Origin: JBOFGK01 sp051649085
GTDB taxonomy: Bacteria > Bacillota_I > Bacilli_A > UBA3375
Reading direction: 5' to 3'
Length of the DNA: 64,000 nt
NCBI GenBank assembly: GCA_051649085.1
Contig: JBOFGK010000052.1
Location: 1 to 64,000 of the forward strand
The notes below the pieces were generated by a model that was given only the letters and a program-made list of their open reading frames with translations, was not told the origin of the DNA and did not search any database. Of the stretch, positions 26,446 to 36,271 are shown in pieces (position 1 is the stretch's first letter; the number at the start of each line of letters is the position of its first letter). The position numbers and the translations under genes were made by a program.

Positions 26446-28697
26446 TGAAGTTAGTTGACATTTTAATAAGCATTAAGCAAAAAGAATTTTCACAATTATA
26501 TACATATCAAATAAGTGATGAACTTTTCACTAAAATTTCCAGATATTCAATTGTTGTTGTCCCTTTTGGACAACAAATTGTTCAAGGAATAGTTTTGAAT
26601 TTGAAAACAGAAAATAAATTTGAAGAAAATGCTAGCTTTAAATCGGTAATTACGGTTGCAGAACGACATGTGTTAAATCCGATTCAACTTGAATTTCTAA
26701 ATTTTCTTAAGCAAAATCAAATTTGTTCGATTCAATCATTGATGAAAGCATTCATTCCAAAAGCTAACAAAATTAAACTTAAAGTATATGTTCCATTTGG
26801 TGATAAGGAATATTTATATGATCGCTTATCATATCCGAAGAAAAAAGAAGTTAATTCTTTACTGGCGAACGATAAATTAAAACTTCGAATTGAACTTGAG
26901 TATAAAGTTAAAGCACAATATGAAAAAATTGTGAAATTTGAAAAAGACGAAATTGGTTTAACCAAAAGACAAAGTGAAGTCTTAATGCTAATTAAAAAAA
27001 GAAAAGTAATTAAATTATCAGAATTGATTCATGTTGCTAAATGTACAAGATCAGTTATTGATAAACTGGAGGCTGCCCAAACAATTACAATCACAGATGA
27101 GCAAAAAATATTCAAACAAAATTTCAAAAGTTTCAATAAAATAGTCGAATTAACTGCTGAACAGATACAAGCTACTGAGCAAACAAAAGTAAGCACAAAA
27201 CCTGTACTTATTCACGGAGTAACAGGAAGTGGAAAAAGTGAAGTTTATCTAAAACTAGTTGAAAATTTGTTTATGAATGCAAAGCAGGAGTCTGATACAC
27301 AAGTATTAATTCTCGTACCAACAGCAACAATTATGCTCCAATTTATTCAAAGGTTAAATTATCAATATAAAGATCAGGTTATATTTTTAGATGAAAAAAT
27401 GGCCCCAACAGAGTATCTATCATATTATGAGCAAATCAAAGAGGGAACAATTAAGGTTGTAATTGGAACATTTAAAACAATTTTTGCACCATTTAAAAAC
27501 TTACAACTTGTAATTGTTGATGAAGAGCATGATCAAAGTTATCAATTGAGACAAAACATTAATCTAAAACTACGGACATACATTGAATTTCTTGAACAAC
27601 AACAAATAAAAGTTGTCCTTGGGAGTGCAACGCCAAGTCTTGAGACTTATGCACGAGCACAAGTTGGGAAATATAAATTAGTTTCTTTGAAAAATACATT
27701 TAAAAATGGAGATGTAAAAATTGCATTTGCAGAACAACGACAGAAAAATAGCAATAATGAACTAATTAATCCCAATGTGATAAAAGAGATTAAGCAAAAT
27801 GAACAACAAACATTAATTTTATACAACACATTAGGATATGCACCATCTCTGATTTGTGATTATTGTTTGCATGAAGTAGTTTGCCCGCTTTGTAAATACC
27901 CACTAACCTATTTTCAAAGCACTGAACAAAATCGATGTCGACGATGTATGCATACGGAGAAATATCAAGCAAAATGTAATATGTGCAATCATGGTCAAAA
28001 TATTGGGAAAAAAATAGGGATTGAACAAGTTGAAGAATTTCTAAAAGCACAAAATCTACTTATTGGCAGACTAGATACATCTCAAAAACATACTGAACAA
28101 ATTGCCGTAATAAATAAATTTTTTAAACAAGAAATAAAGGTATTAATCGGAACACAAATTTTAAGTTTAGGAATTGACTTTAAAAATATTGGTTTAATTG
28201 TCATTTTAAATATTGATTACATGCTTAAATTTAGTGATTTTCGTGCAAATGAACGTGTTTATCAAATACTTGAGCAAATGATTGGACGAGCAGCACGAGA
28301 CGGTTCGACAACAAAAGTTTTGATTGATACGATTGAGAGGAAACATTTTGTTTTTCAAAATTATCAGCAGCATAATTATCGTGATTTTTTTCAAACGGAA
28401 ATGGCTAATCGAAAGCTTGCTCAAGTGAGTCCGTTTATGAATCAAATTGATATTTATATTAGTCATGAAAATGCAGATTACATAGACTATTTATTTAAAT
28501 TGTTTGAGAAAAAAATAAGTGGTCATCTCTGTCAGGTAAGTAGATCGATGGTAACAGATCAATTTTTTTCACTAGGTATGTACACAAAAGTGATTTCTGT
28601 AAAATATAAATTACAACCAGTAAAAAATGATATTCGTGCTTTTTTTGAGTATTTGAAACAACTTCAAATTGATGTTCAAGTTGATTTTAAGTCATAA
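26445..28697 (+). CDS. priA: Primosomal protein N' (replication restart helicase PriA)
   Basis: Rebuilds the primosome at stalled forks. Seen: 750 residues; Walker A GVTGSGKSEVYLKL, DEEHDQSYQLRQ, VVLGSATPSLET; zinc cluster cysteines CDYC, CPLC, CRRC, CNMC between helicase lobes; C-terminal motif GRAARDG. The start overlaps the ispE stop (TAATG). The usual downstream fmt/def genes are absent. The C-terminal part diverges from the Bacillus type but all core motifs are present. Confidence 0.93.
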   Translation: MKLVDILISIKQKEFSQLYTYQISDELFTKISRYSIVVVPFGQQIVQGIVLNLKTENKFEENASFKSVITVAERHVLNPIQLEFLNFLKQNQICSIQSLMKAFIPKANKIKLKVYVPFGDKEYLYDRLSYPKKKEVNSLLANDKLKLRIELEYKVKAQYEKIVKFEKDEIGLTKRQSEVLMLIKKRKVIKLSELIHVAKCTRSVIDKLEAAQTITITDEQKIFKQNFKSFNKIVELTAEQIQATEQTKVSTKPVLIHGVTGSGKSEVYLKLVENLFMNAKQESDTQVLILVPTATIMLQFIQRLNYQYKDQVIFLDEKMAPTEYLSYYEQIKEGTIKVVIGTFKTIFAPFKNLQLVIVDEEHDQSYQLRQNINLKLRTYIEFLEQQQIKVVLGSATPSLETYARAQVGKYKLVSLKNTFKNGDVKIAFAEQRQKNSNNELINPNVIKEIKQNEQQTLILYNTLGYAPSLICDYCLHEVVCPLCKYPLTYFQSTEQNRCRRCMHTEKYQAKCNMCNHGQNIGKKIGIEQVEEFLKAQNLLIGRLDTSQKHTEQIAVINKFFKQEIKVLIGTQILSLGIDFKNIGLIVILNIDYMLKFSDFRANERVYQILEQMIGRAARDGSTTKVLIDTIERKHFVFQNYQQHNYRDFFQTEMANRKLAQVSPFMNQIDIYISHENADYIDYLFKLFEKKISGHLCQVSRSMVTDQFFSLGMYTKVISVKYKLQPVKNDIRAFFEYLKQLQIDVQVDFKS

Positions 28698-28734
28698 ATG
28701 GGAAGATTAATCTCCTTTAGATAGAAAAATCGGT

Positions 28735-28740
28735 TATAAT
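28735..28740 (+). promoter_or_regulatory. -10 box before the 28.8-kb gene
   Basis: TATAAT 18 bp before the start codon of the next gene; expected transcript start leaves only a short leader holding the GAGGAG site. Confidence 0.4.
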
Positions 28741-28758
28741 AGAAATGAGGAGCAATTG

Positions 28759-29562
28759 ATGGACAAAAATGCAAATAAAACTAATACATTACTAGATAAA
28801 AGTAATGAAAGCACAAATTCGCTAAATCACCAAGTTGATCAAAAGCGAACTCCAAAACGTGTAAATAGAAATAATAAAAGTGGTCTAGAAAAGCAAATGT
28901 CTAAGCCGAGGACAAGAAGTGGTGTAAAACGAACGAATACTGTGCCGATTAAGCCGATTAATTTAGATGAAGTACAACCAAAAGATGTGGTTAGGAAAAA
29001 AGTTGTTCGTCCAGAAAAAGTAGTAGATTTTAAGTCTTTAAAGGAAAATAGTTCTCAAAAAAAAATTTTGGATGTTAAAGCTGTAGAAGCAAATAAAAAA
29101 ACAACACAAGCTTTGAACAAAGTTAATGAGCAAAAAAATTCACAGCATAAGAGGAAAGTAACAGAAAATATAGTTGAAGAAACACATAAACCAATTGAGA
29201 TTACGCTAGATGAAGAAAATTTCAATGATTCAATAAAGCAAACTAATTTGAAAGAACAAAAGAATTTAACTAAAATAGAAACAAAAATCGATGAAATTAG
29301 TGCAATTAATTCGAGTAAAGGTCAAGAAAAATTTTTACTTGTAATTAGAGTGATTGCTCTTTGTTATATTTTATACTATTTTTTGTTTAGTTTTTTAGGT
29401 TTGTACAACTTAATAATTTTTGATTTTTCACCACAAATTCGGGCAGTAATGGTTATGTATTACTTAGCCTATATTGCAATTACAATTTTTTTACTTAAAA
29501 GTAAAGAACGAAGTTTATATTTAATGATTGTTTTAATAATGATGAGTAAATTCGTATTTTAA
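28759..29562 (+). CDS. Hypothetical protein: basic disordered region plus C-terminal membrane segments
   Basis: Not recognised. 267 residues: the first about 190 are rich in Lys, Arg, Asn and Glu without hydrophobic core (likely disordered), with basic patches such as KRTPKRVNRNNK and KPRTRSGVKR; the last 75 carry about three hydrophobic segments. ATG chosen because GAGGAGC is 6 bp upstream; a preceding in-frame TTG is unnecessary. It sits between priA and obg with its own promoter. Basic tail plus membrane anchor would suit nucleic-acid or membrane-surface binding, which is inference. Confidence 0.6.
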   Translation: MDKNANKTNTLLDKSNESTNSLNHQVDQKRTPKRVNRNNKSGLEKQMSKPRTRSGVKRTNTVPIKPINLDEVQPKDVVRKKVVRPEKVVDFKSLKENSSQKKILDVKAVEANKKTTQALNKVNEQKNSQHKRKVTENIVEETHKPIEITLDEENFNDSIKQTNLKEQKNLTKIETKIDEISAINSSKGQEKFLLVIRVIALCYILYYFLFSFLGLYNLIIFDFSPQIRAVMVMYYLAYIAITIFLLKSKERSLYLMIVLIMMSKFVF

Positions 29563-29606
29563 AGTAAAAAATTTAAATTAACAAAATACAGAGAAGAGGA
29601 TGATAC

Positions 29607-30878
29607 ATGTTTATCGATCAAGTCAAAATCAGTGCGCAAGGTGGTAATGGAGGAAATGGAATTGTTGCCTTTCGTCGTGAAAAGTTTGTTGCCATGGGTG
29701 GTCCAAGTGGTGGAAGTGGTGGTCGCGGTGGAGATATAATTTTCGTTGTAGATCCAGGACTTCGTACACTACTGGATTTTAGTTTCAATAAGAAATACCA
29801 AGCAAATAATGGTGAAAATGGGATGAGTAAAGGAATGCACGGAGCAGCGGCAGATGACTTAATTCTTAAAGTACCCCCTGGAACAGTTATTTATAATGAT
29901 GAAACAGATGAAGTTATTGCCGATCTTGTTGACTATGAAGAACAACACATCGTTGTAAAAGGTGGACGAGGTGGACGTGGAAACGCAGAGCTTGCACGTG
30001 CAGGACGTCACTCACTAGAAATAAGTGAAAATGGTGAGCCAGGTCAATTGTTAAACTTACGTTTAGAACTTAAACTTTTAGCAGATGTTGGACTTGTCGG
30101 TTTTCCAAGTGTTGGGAAATCAACGATTATTTCAGTCATTTCAAAAGCAAAACCTAAAATAGCGGCATACCATTTTACAACACTTGTTCCCAAACTTGGG
30201 GTAACAAAGACAACAGATGGAAGAAGTTTTGTTGTGGCTGATTTACCAGGTTTAATTGAAGGGGCACATCTTGGAAAAGGATTAGGACATCAATTCTTAA
30301 GACACATTCAACGTACAAAAGTATTGTTACATGTTATTGATATGTCAGGGATTGAAGGACGTAATCCAATAGAAGATTATGAAATTATTAGAAATGAGCT
30401 AATCTCTTATGATTACAATTTAGAAAAGAGAGCAGAGTTAATTGTTGCTAACAAAATGGATATGGAAAGTTCAAACGAGAACTTAATTGAATTTAAAAAA
30501 GTGTATCCAGACTTAGAAGTTATTGAAATTTCAGCATTAACGAAAACAGGTTTGGAAATGCTACTAATCAAAACAGCAGATTTACTTGATCAAGAGACAG
30601 ATGAAGAAGAAGTTGTTCAAGAAGAATATTCAAAACTATATAAGTACCAGCCAGAAACTAAATTTGAAATTTTTAAAGATGAAGATAATGTCTATAATGT
30701 AACAGGTGCAGCAGTTGAACGACTAGTACAAATGACGAATTTTGGAACATATGATAATACTCGAAGATTTGCCAATCAATTGCGTACAATGGGTGTAGAT
30801 GATGAATTACGCCGAATGGGAATTGAAGTTGGTGAAATCGTACGAATTGAAGGAATCGAATTCGAATTCCAAGATTAA
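29607..30878 (+). CDS. obg: GTPase Obg (CgtA)
   Basis: Ribosome-assembly GTPase of the large subunit. Seen: glycine-rich Obg domain (GGNGGNGIVAFRREKF), G1 loop GFPSVGKSTI, DLPGLIEGAHLGKGLGHQFL, NKMD, and C-terminal OCT domain. 423 residues, usual for Bacillota. AAGAGGA precedes the ATG. Confidence 0.97.
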   Translation: MFIDQVKISAQGGNGGNGIVAFRREKFVAMGGPSGGSGGRGGDIIFVVDPGLRTLLDFSFNKKYQANNGENGMSKGMHGAAADDLILKVPPGTVIYNDETDEVIADLVDYEEQHIVVKGGRGGRGNAELARAGRHSLEISENGEPGQLLNLRLELKLLADVGLVGFPSVGKSTIISVISKAKPKIAAYHFTTLVPKLGVTKTTDGRSFVVADLPGLIEGAHLGKGLGHQFLRHIQRTKVLLHVIDMSGIEGRNPIEDYEIIRNELISYDYNLEKRAELIVANKMDMESSNENLIEFKKVYPDLEVIEISALTKTGLEMLLIKTADLLDQETDEEEVVQEEYSKLYKYQPETKFEIFKDEDNVYNVTGAAVERLVQMTNFGTYDNTRRFANQLRTMGVDDELRRMGIEVGEIVRIEGIEFEFQD

Positions 30879-30939
30879 AAGCAACTCTTTGCTATAAAAG
30901 AATGAAAAAAAACAATGTAAAAATTAATTTGGAGGAATA

Positions 30940-31671
30940 ATGTCAGGACATTCTAAATGGAGTACAATCAAACATAAAAAAGGAGCAGCTGATGCTAAAC
31001 GTGGAAAAATTTTCCAAAAACTTTCAAAGGAAATCTTTATTGCAGCAAAAAATGGTGGTGCATCAATAGATTCTAATGCTGCGTTAAGACTTGCAGTTGA
31101 AAAAGCAAAAATGCAATCAATGCCAAAAGATAATATTCAAAGAGCGATTGACAAAGCAGCAGGAAATACAAGTGGTGAAGCATATGATGAAATAATGTAT
31201 GAAGGATATGGACCAAATGGAATCGCAGTAATGGTTTTTTGTTTAACAGACAATCGAAATCGTACTGCTTCAACGGTGCGTTCGACTTTTTCTAAACGTG
31301 GTGGAAACCTTGGTGCAGATGGATCAGTTGCTTATCTATTCAACCGTAAGGGATACATTGCGCTTGAAGCTGAAAAATTAGTCGGAATTGATGCAGAAGA
31401 ATTTATTTTAAATACGATGGAATTAGATATTGATGAGATTACTGATGAAGATGGGGTAATTGTAATTACAACAGATCCAAGTAGCTTTGAAGCTGTAAAA
31501 AATGAACTTGACGCAACTGAGCAAATATCTGAGTATTTAAAAGCTGAAGTAACAATGGTTGCAAGTATGGAAGTTGAACTTGAAGAAGCTGATGCTGAAA
31601 AAGTAGAAAGATTAATTGACGAACTTGAGGACAATGATGATGTTCAAGAAGTTTATCATAATATGAAATAA
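30940..31671 (+). CDS. yebC: YebC/PmpR family DNA-binding regulator or ribosome factor
   Basis: YebC family, 243 residues: N-terminal SGHSKWSTIKHKKGAADAKRG, GYGPNGIAVMVFCLTDNRNRT and acidic C-terminus. Members have been described as transcription regulators and, more recently, as factors easing translation of proline stretches. GGAGGA is 5 bp from the start. The stop overlaps the ruvA start. Confidence 0.95.
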   Translation: MSGHSKWSTIKHKKGAADAKRGKIFQKLSKEIFIAAKNGGASIDSNAALRLAVEKAKMQSMPKDNIQRAIDKAAGNTSGEAYDEIMYEGYGPNGIAVMVFCLTDNRNRTASTVRSTFSKRGGNLGADGSVAYLFNRKGYIALEAEKLVGIDAEEFILNTMELDIDEITDEDGVIVITTDPSSFEAVKNELDATEQISEYLKAEVTMVASMEVELEEADAEKVERLIDELEDNDDVQEVYHNMK

Positions 31672-32222
31672 TGTATGATTACTTAATCGGTAAAGTTACA
31701 GTGATTACAAGCAGTACTATTACGTTAGAAGTTAATAACGTTGGCTATTTACTATTAGTTGCTAATCCTTACAGCTTTGAAGGAACAACTAAGATTTTCG
31801 TCTATAATCATGTACGTGAAGATGAAAATAGTTTATTCGGATTTAAAACGTTAAGTGAAAGAGAATTATTTTTAAATTTAATTGCAGTTAATGGAATTGG
31901 GCCAAAAACAGCGTTAGCAATAATCGCCCAACAAGACATTGACGGAATTAAGCAAGCGATTGTTAGTGAAGATGTTGTTTATTTGCAAAAATTCCCTAAA
32001 GTTGGAAAAAAAACAGCACAACAAATCATAATTGATTTATCTGGTAAATACAAACAAACTGATGTAAATCCATTAGCAAATGATAATTCTAAAGAAGTAA
32101 TAGAAGCACTTGTAGCGTTAGGCTATAAAGAAACAGAAATAAAAAAACATATCTCTAAAATTGATCAAAGTTTTACAATTGAACAGCAAATTAAGCAAGT
32201 GTTAATGTTGCTTTTTAAATAG
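31671..32222 (+). CDS. ruvA: Holliday junction branch migration protein RuvA
   Basis: Binds Holliday junctions and recruits the RuvB motor. Seen: 183 residues; N-terminal OB fold (MYDYLIGKVTVIT), helix-hairpin-helix NGIGPKTALAII and PKVGKKTAQQIIIDL, C-terminal RuvB-binding domain VIEALVALGYKETEI. The start shares a base with the yebC stop. ruvB, which normally follows, is missing: the next gene is an oxidoreductase. Confidence 0.94.
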   Translation: MYDYLIGKVTVITSSTITLEVNNVGYLLLVANPYSFEGTTKIFVYNHVREDENSLFGFKTLSERELFLNLIAVNGIGPKTALAIIAQQDIDGIKQAIVSEDVVYLQKFPKVGKKTAQQIIIDLSGKYKQTDVNPLANDNSKEVIEALVALGYKETEIKKHISKIDQSFTIEQQIKQVLMLLFK

Positions 32223-32230
32223 GAGGGAAG

Positions 32231-33178
32231 ATGTCATACAAATTAGGAATTATTGGAACAAGTTATATTGCACAAAGTTTTTGTGAAGCGGCAAAATTTG
32301 AAGAAAGAATTGAAATTGTAACAGTTTATTCAAGGAAAAAAGCATCTGGAAGTACATTTTGTGAACAGACTGGAGTTCCAGATTACTTTACTAACTTCAA
32401 TAATTTTCTACAAAGTGATATAGATATTATTTATATAGCTAGTCCAAATGCAAAACATTATGAACAAGCAAAAGCAGCAATTTTAGCTGGAAAACATGTG
32501 CTATTAGAAAAGCCGCTTACATCAACAGTTGATCAAGCAGAAGAATTGTATAAATTAGCGAAAAAAAATAATGTTCTTTTAATGGAAGCATTTGTCTTTT
32601 TGAAATATAATACTTACATGGCAATCAAAGAGATGCTTGAAAAAATTGGTCGAATTGTTTATGCAAACATATTACTTGGAAAAAGAAGTGCAAAATTTGA
32701 TCAACTCCATGAAGGAATAAATGTTTTTAATTATGAAATGTATGGTGGTGCGGTATATGACTTAGGTCCATATGTAATCACACCAGCAATCGATTTGTTT
32801 GGGATGCCAGTAGGTTACACATTTGCGGCAGATCGATTAGAAAATAAAGTTGACCTTTCAACTTCTTTAACATTTAATTACAAAACTTTTGTAGCAGATT
32901 TATTCATTTCAAAGCAAGTAAATGAAAGTCGTCCAAGTGTTATTTATGGTCGCAAAGGAAAAATTGAATTCGATAATATAAATAGTTGTACAAAAGTAGT
33001 GCTGTATGATGAATTTGATCAAGTACTTGAAACAGTAGAAGCAACTTATAATCATCGAATGGAGATGGAAGTTCATCATTTGTGTGATTTACTTGATGCA
33101 GGTAAAATCACAGATGATATATACAATCAAGAATTATCGATTAATTCAATTAAAGTTTTTGAATCAGTTAGAATTTAA
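32231..33178 (+). CDS. Gfo/Idh/MocA family NAD(P)-dependent oxidoreductase
   Basis: 315 residues. Rossmann start LGIIGTSYIAQSFCEAA, ASPNAKHYEQAKAAILAGK, and the family signature EKPLTST containing the conserved EKP. C-terminal alpha/beta domain with GGAVYDLGPYVITPAI. Substrate (sugar or inositol derivative) cannot be read from sequence. GGAGGG sits 5 bp before the ATG. Confidence 0.88.
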   Translation: MSYKLGIIGTSYIAQSFCEAAKFEERIEIVTVYSRKKASGSTFCEQTGVPDYFTNFNNFLQSDIDIIYIASPNAKHYEQAKAAILAGKHVLLEKPLTSTVDQAEELYKLAKKNNVLLMEAFVFLKYNTYMAIKEMLEKIGRIVYANILLGKRSAKFDQLHEGINVFNYEMYGGAVYDLGPYVITPAIDLFGMPVGYTFAADRLENKVDLSTSLTFNYKTFVADLFISKQVNESRPSVIYGRKGKIEFDNINSCTKVVLYDEFDQVLETVEATYNHRMEMEVHHLCDLLDAGKITDDIYNQELSINSIKVFESVRI

Positions 33179-33227
33179 AAAAGAGAGCGTCGTAGTCATT
33201 TTAGACTTTTGCGACACTCTCTTTTTA
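33177..33227. terminator. Bidirectional terminator
   Basis: Arms AAAGAGAGCGTCG and CGACACTCTCTTT with one C-A mismatch, long loop, A run left and T run right, between convergent genes. Confidence 0.82.
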
Positions 33228-33253
33228 TGCTGCTGATTTAAATTCGCTTAAAT

Positions 33254-33991
33254 TTAAAAAAATAGTTTATTTGTAATCTTTCTTTGCAAATATAATGGAT
33301 AACTATTTATTGCATCAAATATCTTTACTTCACTAGTTAAACCTAAACATAAATTGAGTAACGGTGAGAAGAAGTATAACTCATCTTGTAATAGCTGGTA
33401 ATAGTCAACACCTTGTTGAAAATCTAGTAGAGCTTTTGGAAAAGTAAGTTTCACATGGATTCGTTCATCACTTACGACTGATAAATAAGCGATTTTTGTT
33501 AGCCGAAGAAATTCACGTGCAAATAAACCGGCGGTTGTATCAATGTAAACAACTTTAAATGATCCATCATCAATACCTTGAGTAATTAGTGTGGTGAAAT
33601 GCTTAGTAAGAATAGCCAGCTCCTTGTCTCGAACTTTCATTAATAAAACTGGATTATCAATTGAATATAATAAATTATACATTTCCATTTTATAAAGACT
33701 TTCTTCATCAGTAAATTCATTATATTTCATAATAAATTCATTTAAGACTTCAATTGCACTTGAATCATCGATTTCGATTGCTTCGCGTTGTTCAAGGTGA
33801 CGGTCAAGAAAAATAATATAATTATCAATCATTGAATCCAAAAGCTGTTCTTTTGAACTAAAATGATGATAAAAGCCCCCTTTTGAACAACCAACTTCAC
33901 TAACTATTTGATTTACAGTAACTTTATTGTAGCCGACTGTGGTGAAAAGTTGATAACTTTTCTCGATAATTACTTCTGAAAGTTTACTCAT
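33254..33991 (-). CDS. TetR/AcrR family transcriptional regulator
   Basis: 245 residues: N-terminal HTH with GYNKVTVNQIVSEVGCSKGGFYHHFSSKEQLL, then a divergent ligand-binding domain. AGGAGGA is 5 bp from the start. It has a perfect promoter (34009-34037) and a palindrome just upstream of it (34052-34068), so autoregulation together with control of the divergent wall-protein gene is plausible. Ligand unknown. Confidence 0.9.
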   Translation of the reverse strand: MSKLSEVIIEKSYQLFTTVGYNKVTVNQIVSEVGCSKGGFYHHFSSKEQLLDSMIDNYIIFLDRHLEQREAIEIDDSSAIEVLNEFIMKYNEFTDEESLYKMEMYNLLYSIDNPVLLMKVRDKELAILTKHFTTLITQGIDDGSFKVVYIDTTAGLFAREFLRLTKIAYLSVVSDERIHVKLTFPKALLDFQQGVDYYQLLQDELYFFSPLLNLCLGLTSEVKIFDAINSYPLYLQRKITNKLFF

Positions 33992-34008
33992 TTTATCCTC
34001 CTATTTAT

Positions 34009-34037
34009 ATTATAGCTTGAAAAATTGTAGTTGTCAA
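34009..34037 (-). promoter_or_regulatory. Consensus promoter of the TetR gene
   Basis: Minus strand TTGACA (34032-34037), 17 bp, TATAAT (34009-34014): a perfect match. Confidence 0.8.
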
Positions 34038-34051
34038 ATAAAAGTAAAAAA

Positions 34052-34068
34052 ACCGACTATTGGTCGGT
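34052..34068. promoter_or_regulatory. Candidate TetR operator (full site) with half site at 34136
   Basis: ACCGAC-TATTG-GTCGGT is a 6-5-6 palindrome in an AT-rich intergenic region. A second copy of ACCGACTATT without the right arm lies at 34136-34145. Both lie between the TetR gene and the divergent wall gene. Confidence 0.6.
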
Positions 34069-34271
34069 GTGATGTTGACTTTTCCCCTTTCTGGTTGATG
34101 TGCAAAAAGATTATAATCCAAAAGAAATATAAAAAACCGACTATTAGTGAAAAAAGTACAGTTTAAGAAGTGAAAAGTGTAATAACGGCCTTAGAAAATT
34201 GACTAGGAACGCAATTTTTAGTAAGATACTAATGTGTGATGACACAGAAAAAACAAAGAGGAGATTTTATT

Positions 34272-35261
34272 TTGCAATCTTTTAAGATGAAAAAACATAA
34301 AATAGCATTCGTGATTCTTTTCTTAGTCGTGATAGCTTTAATATGCACAAATGCATTTAAAGCAAAACAAATTACAGTATATTTGAATGGTGAACAAAAA
34401 ACAATTAAAACTAATACACCATTTACAGCATATGCGATTAAAGAGTATGCACGTGAAAATGAATTAACAGATTATCGAGTAAAAAGTGATGCTGGATTAC
34501 TTATCAATGGGAACGATGAATACATCAAGATTGATACTAAAAAAGCAGTGCCAGTAAAATTTGCTGAAAAGGAACAAGTGATTGAAACCTATGGAAATAC
34601 ATATGAAGAATTAACACTTGAAAATCCACAGCGTTTTACAGTTGATAATGGAGAAAAATTGGAAGTGAAAAACACACCAATTACAGAGAAAATTGAAAAT
34701 AACAAACCAATTCAGTTTGTTGCGGTAAAAGAAGAAGCATTAACTGAAAAAGAAACCAAAGATTTAGTGCTTGAAACTAAAGAAAACTCTGAAATGACTG
34801 AAGGAGAAGAAAAAGTTATTCAAGAAGGAACAGCAGAAGTTGTCGAAAATGTATATAATAGCATATACGAAGATGGAAAATTAATTAGAAAAGAGCTTGT
34901 AAACTCAAAGGTTATTGCCGAAGCTCAGCCAAGAATAGTAGAAATAGGAACAAAACCGAAAGAACCAGAAGTTCCAGCGTATGTTAACACTGGTGGATCT
35001 CGAGAAGAATGGATGTTAGCCGCAGGGATTTCTCCAGTAGATTTTCAATACGTAAGTTATATTGTTGAACGTGAAAGTGGATGGAATCCACAAGCGCAGA
35101 ATCCTTCTGGAGCCTTTGGTCTTTGTCAGACAATGCCACTACACAATGCAGACTTATCAACACCTGTTAAGCAATTACAGTGGTGTAATGGATATGCCGT
35201 TGGTCGTTATGGATCATGGCAAGCTGCTTATAATTTCTGGACTACAAACCATTGGTGGTAG
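34272..35261 (+). CDS. Cell-wall protein with DUF348/G5 and lysozyme-like domains (YabE/Rpf-like)
   Basis: Probable exported peptidoglycan-active enzyme. Start taken at TTG 34272, the only in-frame start with a site (GAGGAG, 8 bp); an upstream GTG at 34236 lacks one. Seen in 329 residues: membrane/signal segment (about 10-30), DUF348-type repeat (TVYLNGEQKTIKTNTPF), a G5 domain, and a C-terminal lysozyme-like domain with YIVERESGWNPQAQNPSGAFGLCQ, whose glutamate is the likely catalytic residue. Expression may be set by the TetR operator upstream. Confidence 0.85.
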   Translation: MQSFKMKKHKIAFVILFLVVIALICTNAFKAKQITVYLNGEQKTIKTNTPFTAYAIKEYARENELTDYRVKSDAGLLINGNDEYIKIDTKKAVPVKFAEKEQVIETYGNTYEELTLENPQRFTVDNGEKLEVKNTPITEKIENNKPIQFVAVKEEALTEKETKDLVLETKENSEMTEGEEKVIQEGTAEVVENVYNSIYEDGKLIRKELVNSKVIAEAQPRIVEIGTKPKEPEVPAYVNTGGSREEWMLAAGISPVDFQYVSYIVERESGWNPQAQNPSGAFGLCQTMPLHNADLSTPVKQLQWCNGYAVGRYGSWQAAYNFWTTNHWW

Positions 35262-35286
35262 AAAAGTAATAAATATTTAGAAGACT

Positions 35287-35313
35287 GATCTAACAAATTG
35301 TTAGATCTTTTTT
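35287..35313 (+). terminator. Terminator after the wall-protein gene
   Basis: GATCTAACA-AAT-TGTTAGATC followed by six Ts. Confidence 0.88.
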
Positions 35314-35386
35314 CAAAGTTCTATCTTAAGGTTTGTGGAGATATGAATTATAAAAATATGATATAATTTAGTTTGTGGAGGCAAAA

Positions 35387-36127
35387 ATGGACAACATAAT
35401 CAAATTGAAAAAAATTATTGATGAAGCAGAAAAGATTGTCTTTTTCGGTGGAGCTGGAACCTCAACAGAAAGTAATATTCCAGATTTTCGCTCAAGTAAA
35501 GGCGTTTATAATCAAAATTTCAATAAACTAAGTCCAGAAGTGATTTTATCACACGATTTTTTCTACCAAAAGCCGGAGATGTTTTACCGTTTTTTAAAAG
35601 AAAAAATCTATCATCCACAGGCAGAACCACACTTTGGCCATTTAGCACTTGTTGAATTAGAAAAACTTAATAAACTTTCAGCAATTATAACACAGAATAT
35701 AGATGGTCTACATCAAAAAGCAGGTTCTACAAATGTGATAGAACTCCATGGAACAATTTATGAAAATTATTGTATTAATTGTCAAACATATTTTCCACTT
35801 GACTATATAATAGATGAGGGGTATTTATGCAATGAATGTGAACAATTAATTAAACCAAAAGTTGTTTTATATGGTGAACCGTTAGATGATGAAATAGTTA
35901 AGCGGGCAATTTCTGTAATCGAACATGCAGACACACTAATTATTTGTGGAACATCATTATCTGTTTATCCAGCCGCTAACTTTATTCAGTATTTTAATGG
36001 TAAAAACTTAGTAATAATAAATTATGAAGAGTTGAACGTACTTAACAATTCTCAATTGTTGTTTAAAATGGGATTTGGTGAAACTTTTCATAAATTAGCA
36101 CAAATAAATCAGGATGTAAGTAGATAA
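35387..36127 (+). CDS. cobB: Sirtuin NAD-dependent protein deacylase
   Basis: Removes acyl groups from lysines using NAD. ATG chosen with GGAGG 5 bp upstream (an in-frame GTG overlaps that site). Seen in 246 residues: GAGTSTESNIPDFRS, TQNIDGLHQKAG, catalytic histidine in ELHGTIYEN, zinc cysteines in CINC and CNEC, and GTSLSVYPAANF. Stands alone with its own promoter (TATAAT near 35360). Confidence 0.93.
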   Translation: MDNIIKLKKIIDEAEKIVFFGGAGTSTESNIPDFRSSKGVYNQNFNKLSPEVILSHDFFYQKPEMFYRFLKEKIYHPQAEPHFGHLALVELEKLNKLSAIITQNIDGLHQKAGSTNVIELHGTIYENYCINCQTYFPLDYIIDEGYLCNECEQLIKPKVVLYGEPLDDEIVKRAISVIEHADTLIICGTSLSVYPAANFIQYFNGKNLVIINYEELNVLNNSQLLFKMGFGETFHKLAQINQDVSR

Positions 36128-36271
36128 TACATTGAGAAAAATAAAAATATTTTCCTTACATAATTCGAGATAATATAGCACCAATATCATTAATTTGATA
36201 TAATAAAAAAAGATAGTAGAAATGCCTACTGTTAGAAAAATGAAAAAGCTAATAAGACGAAAGGATGCGAT

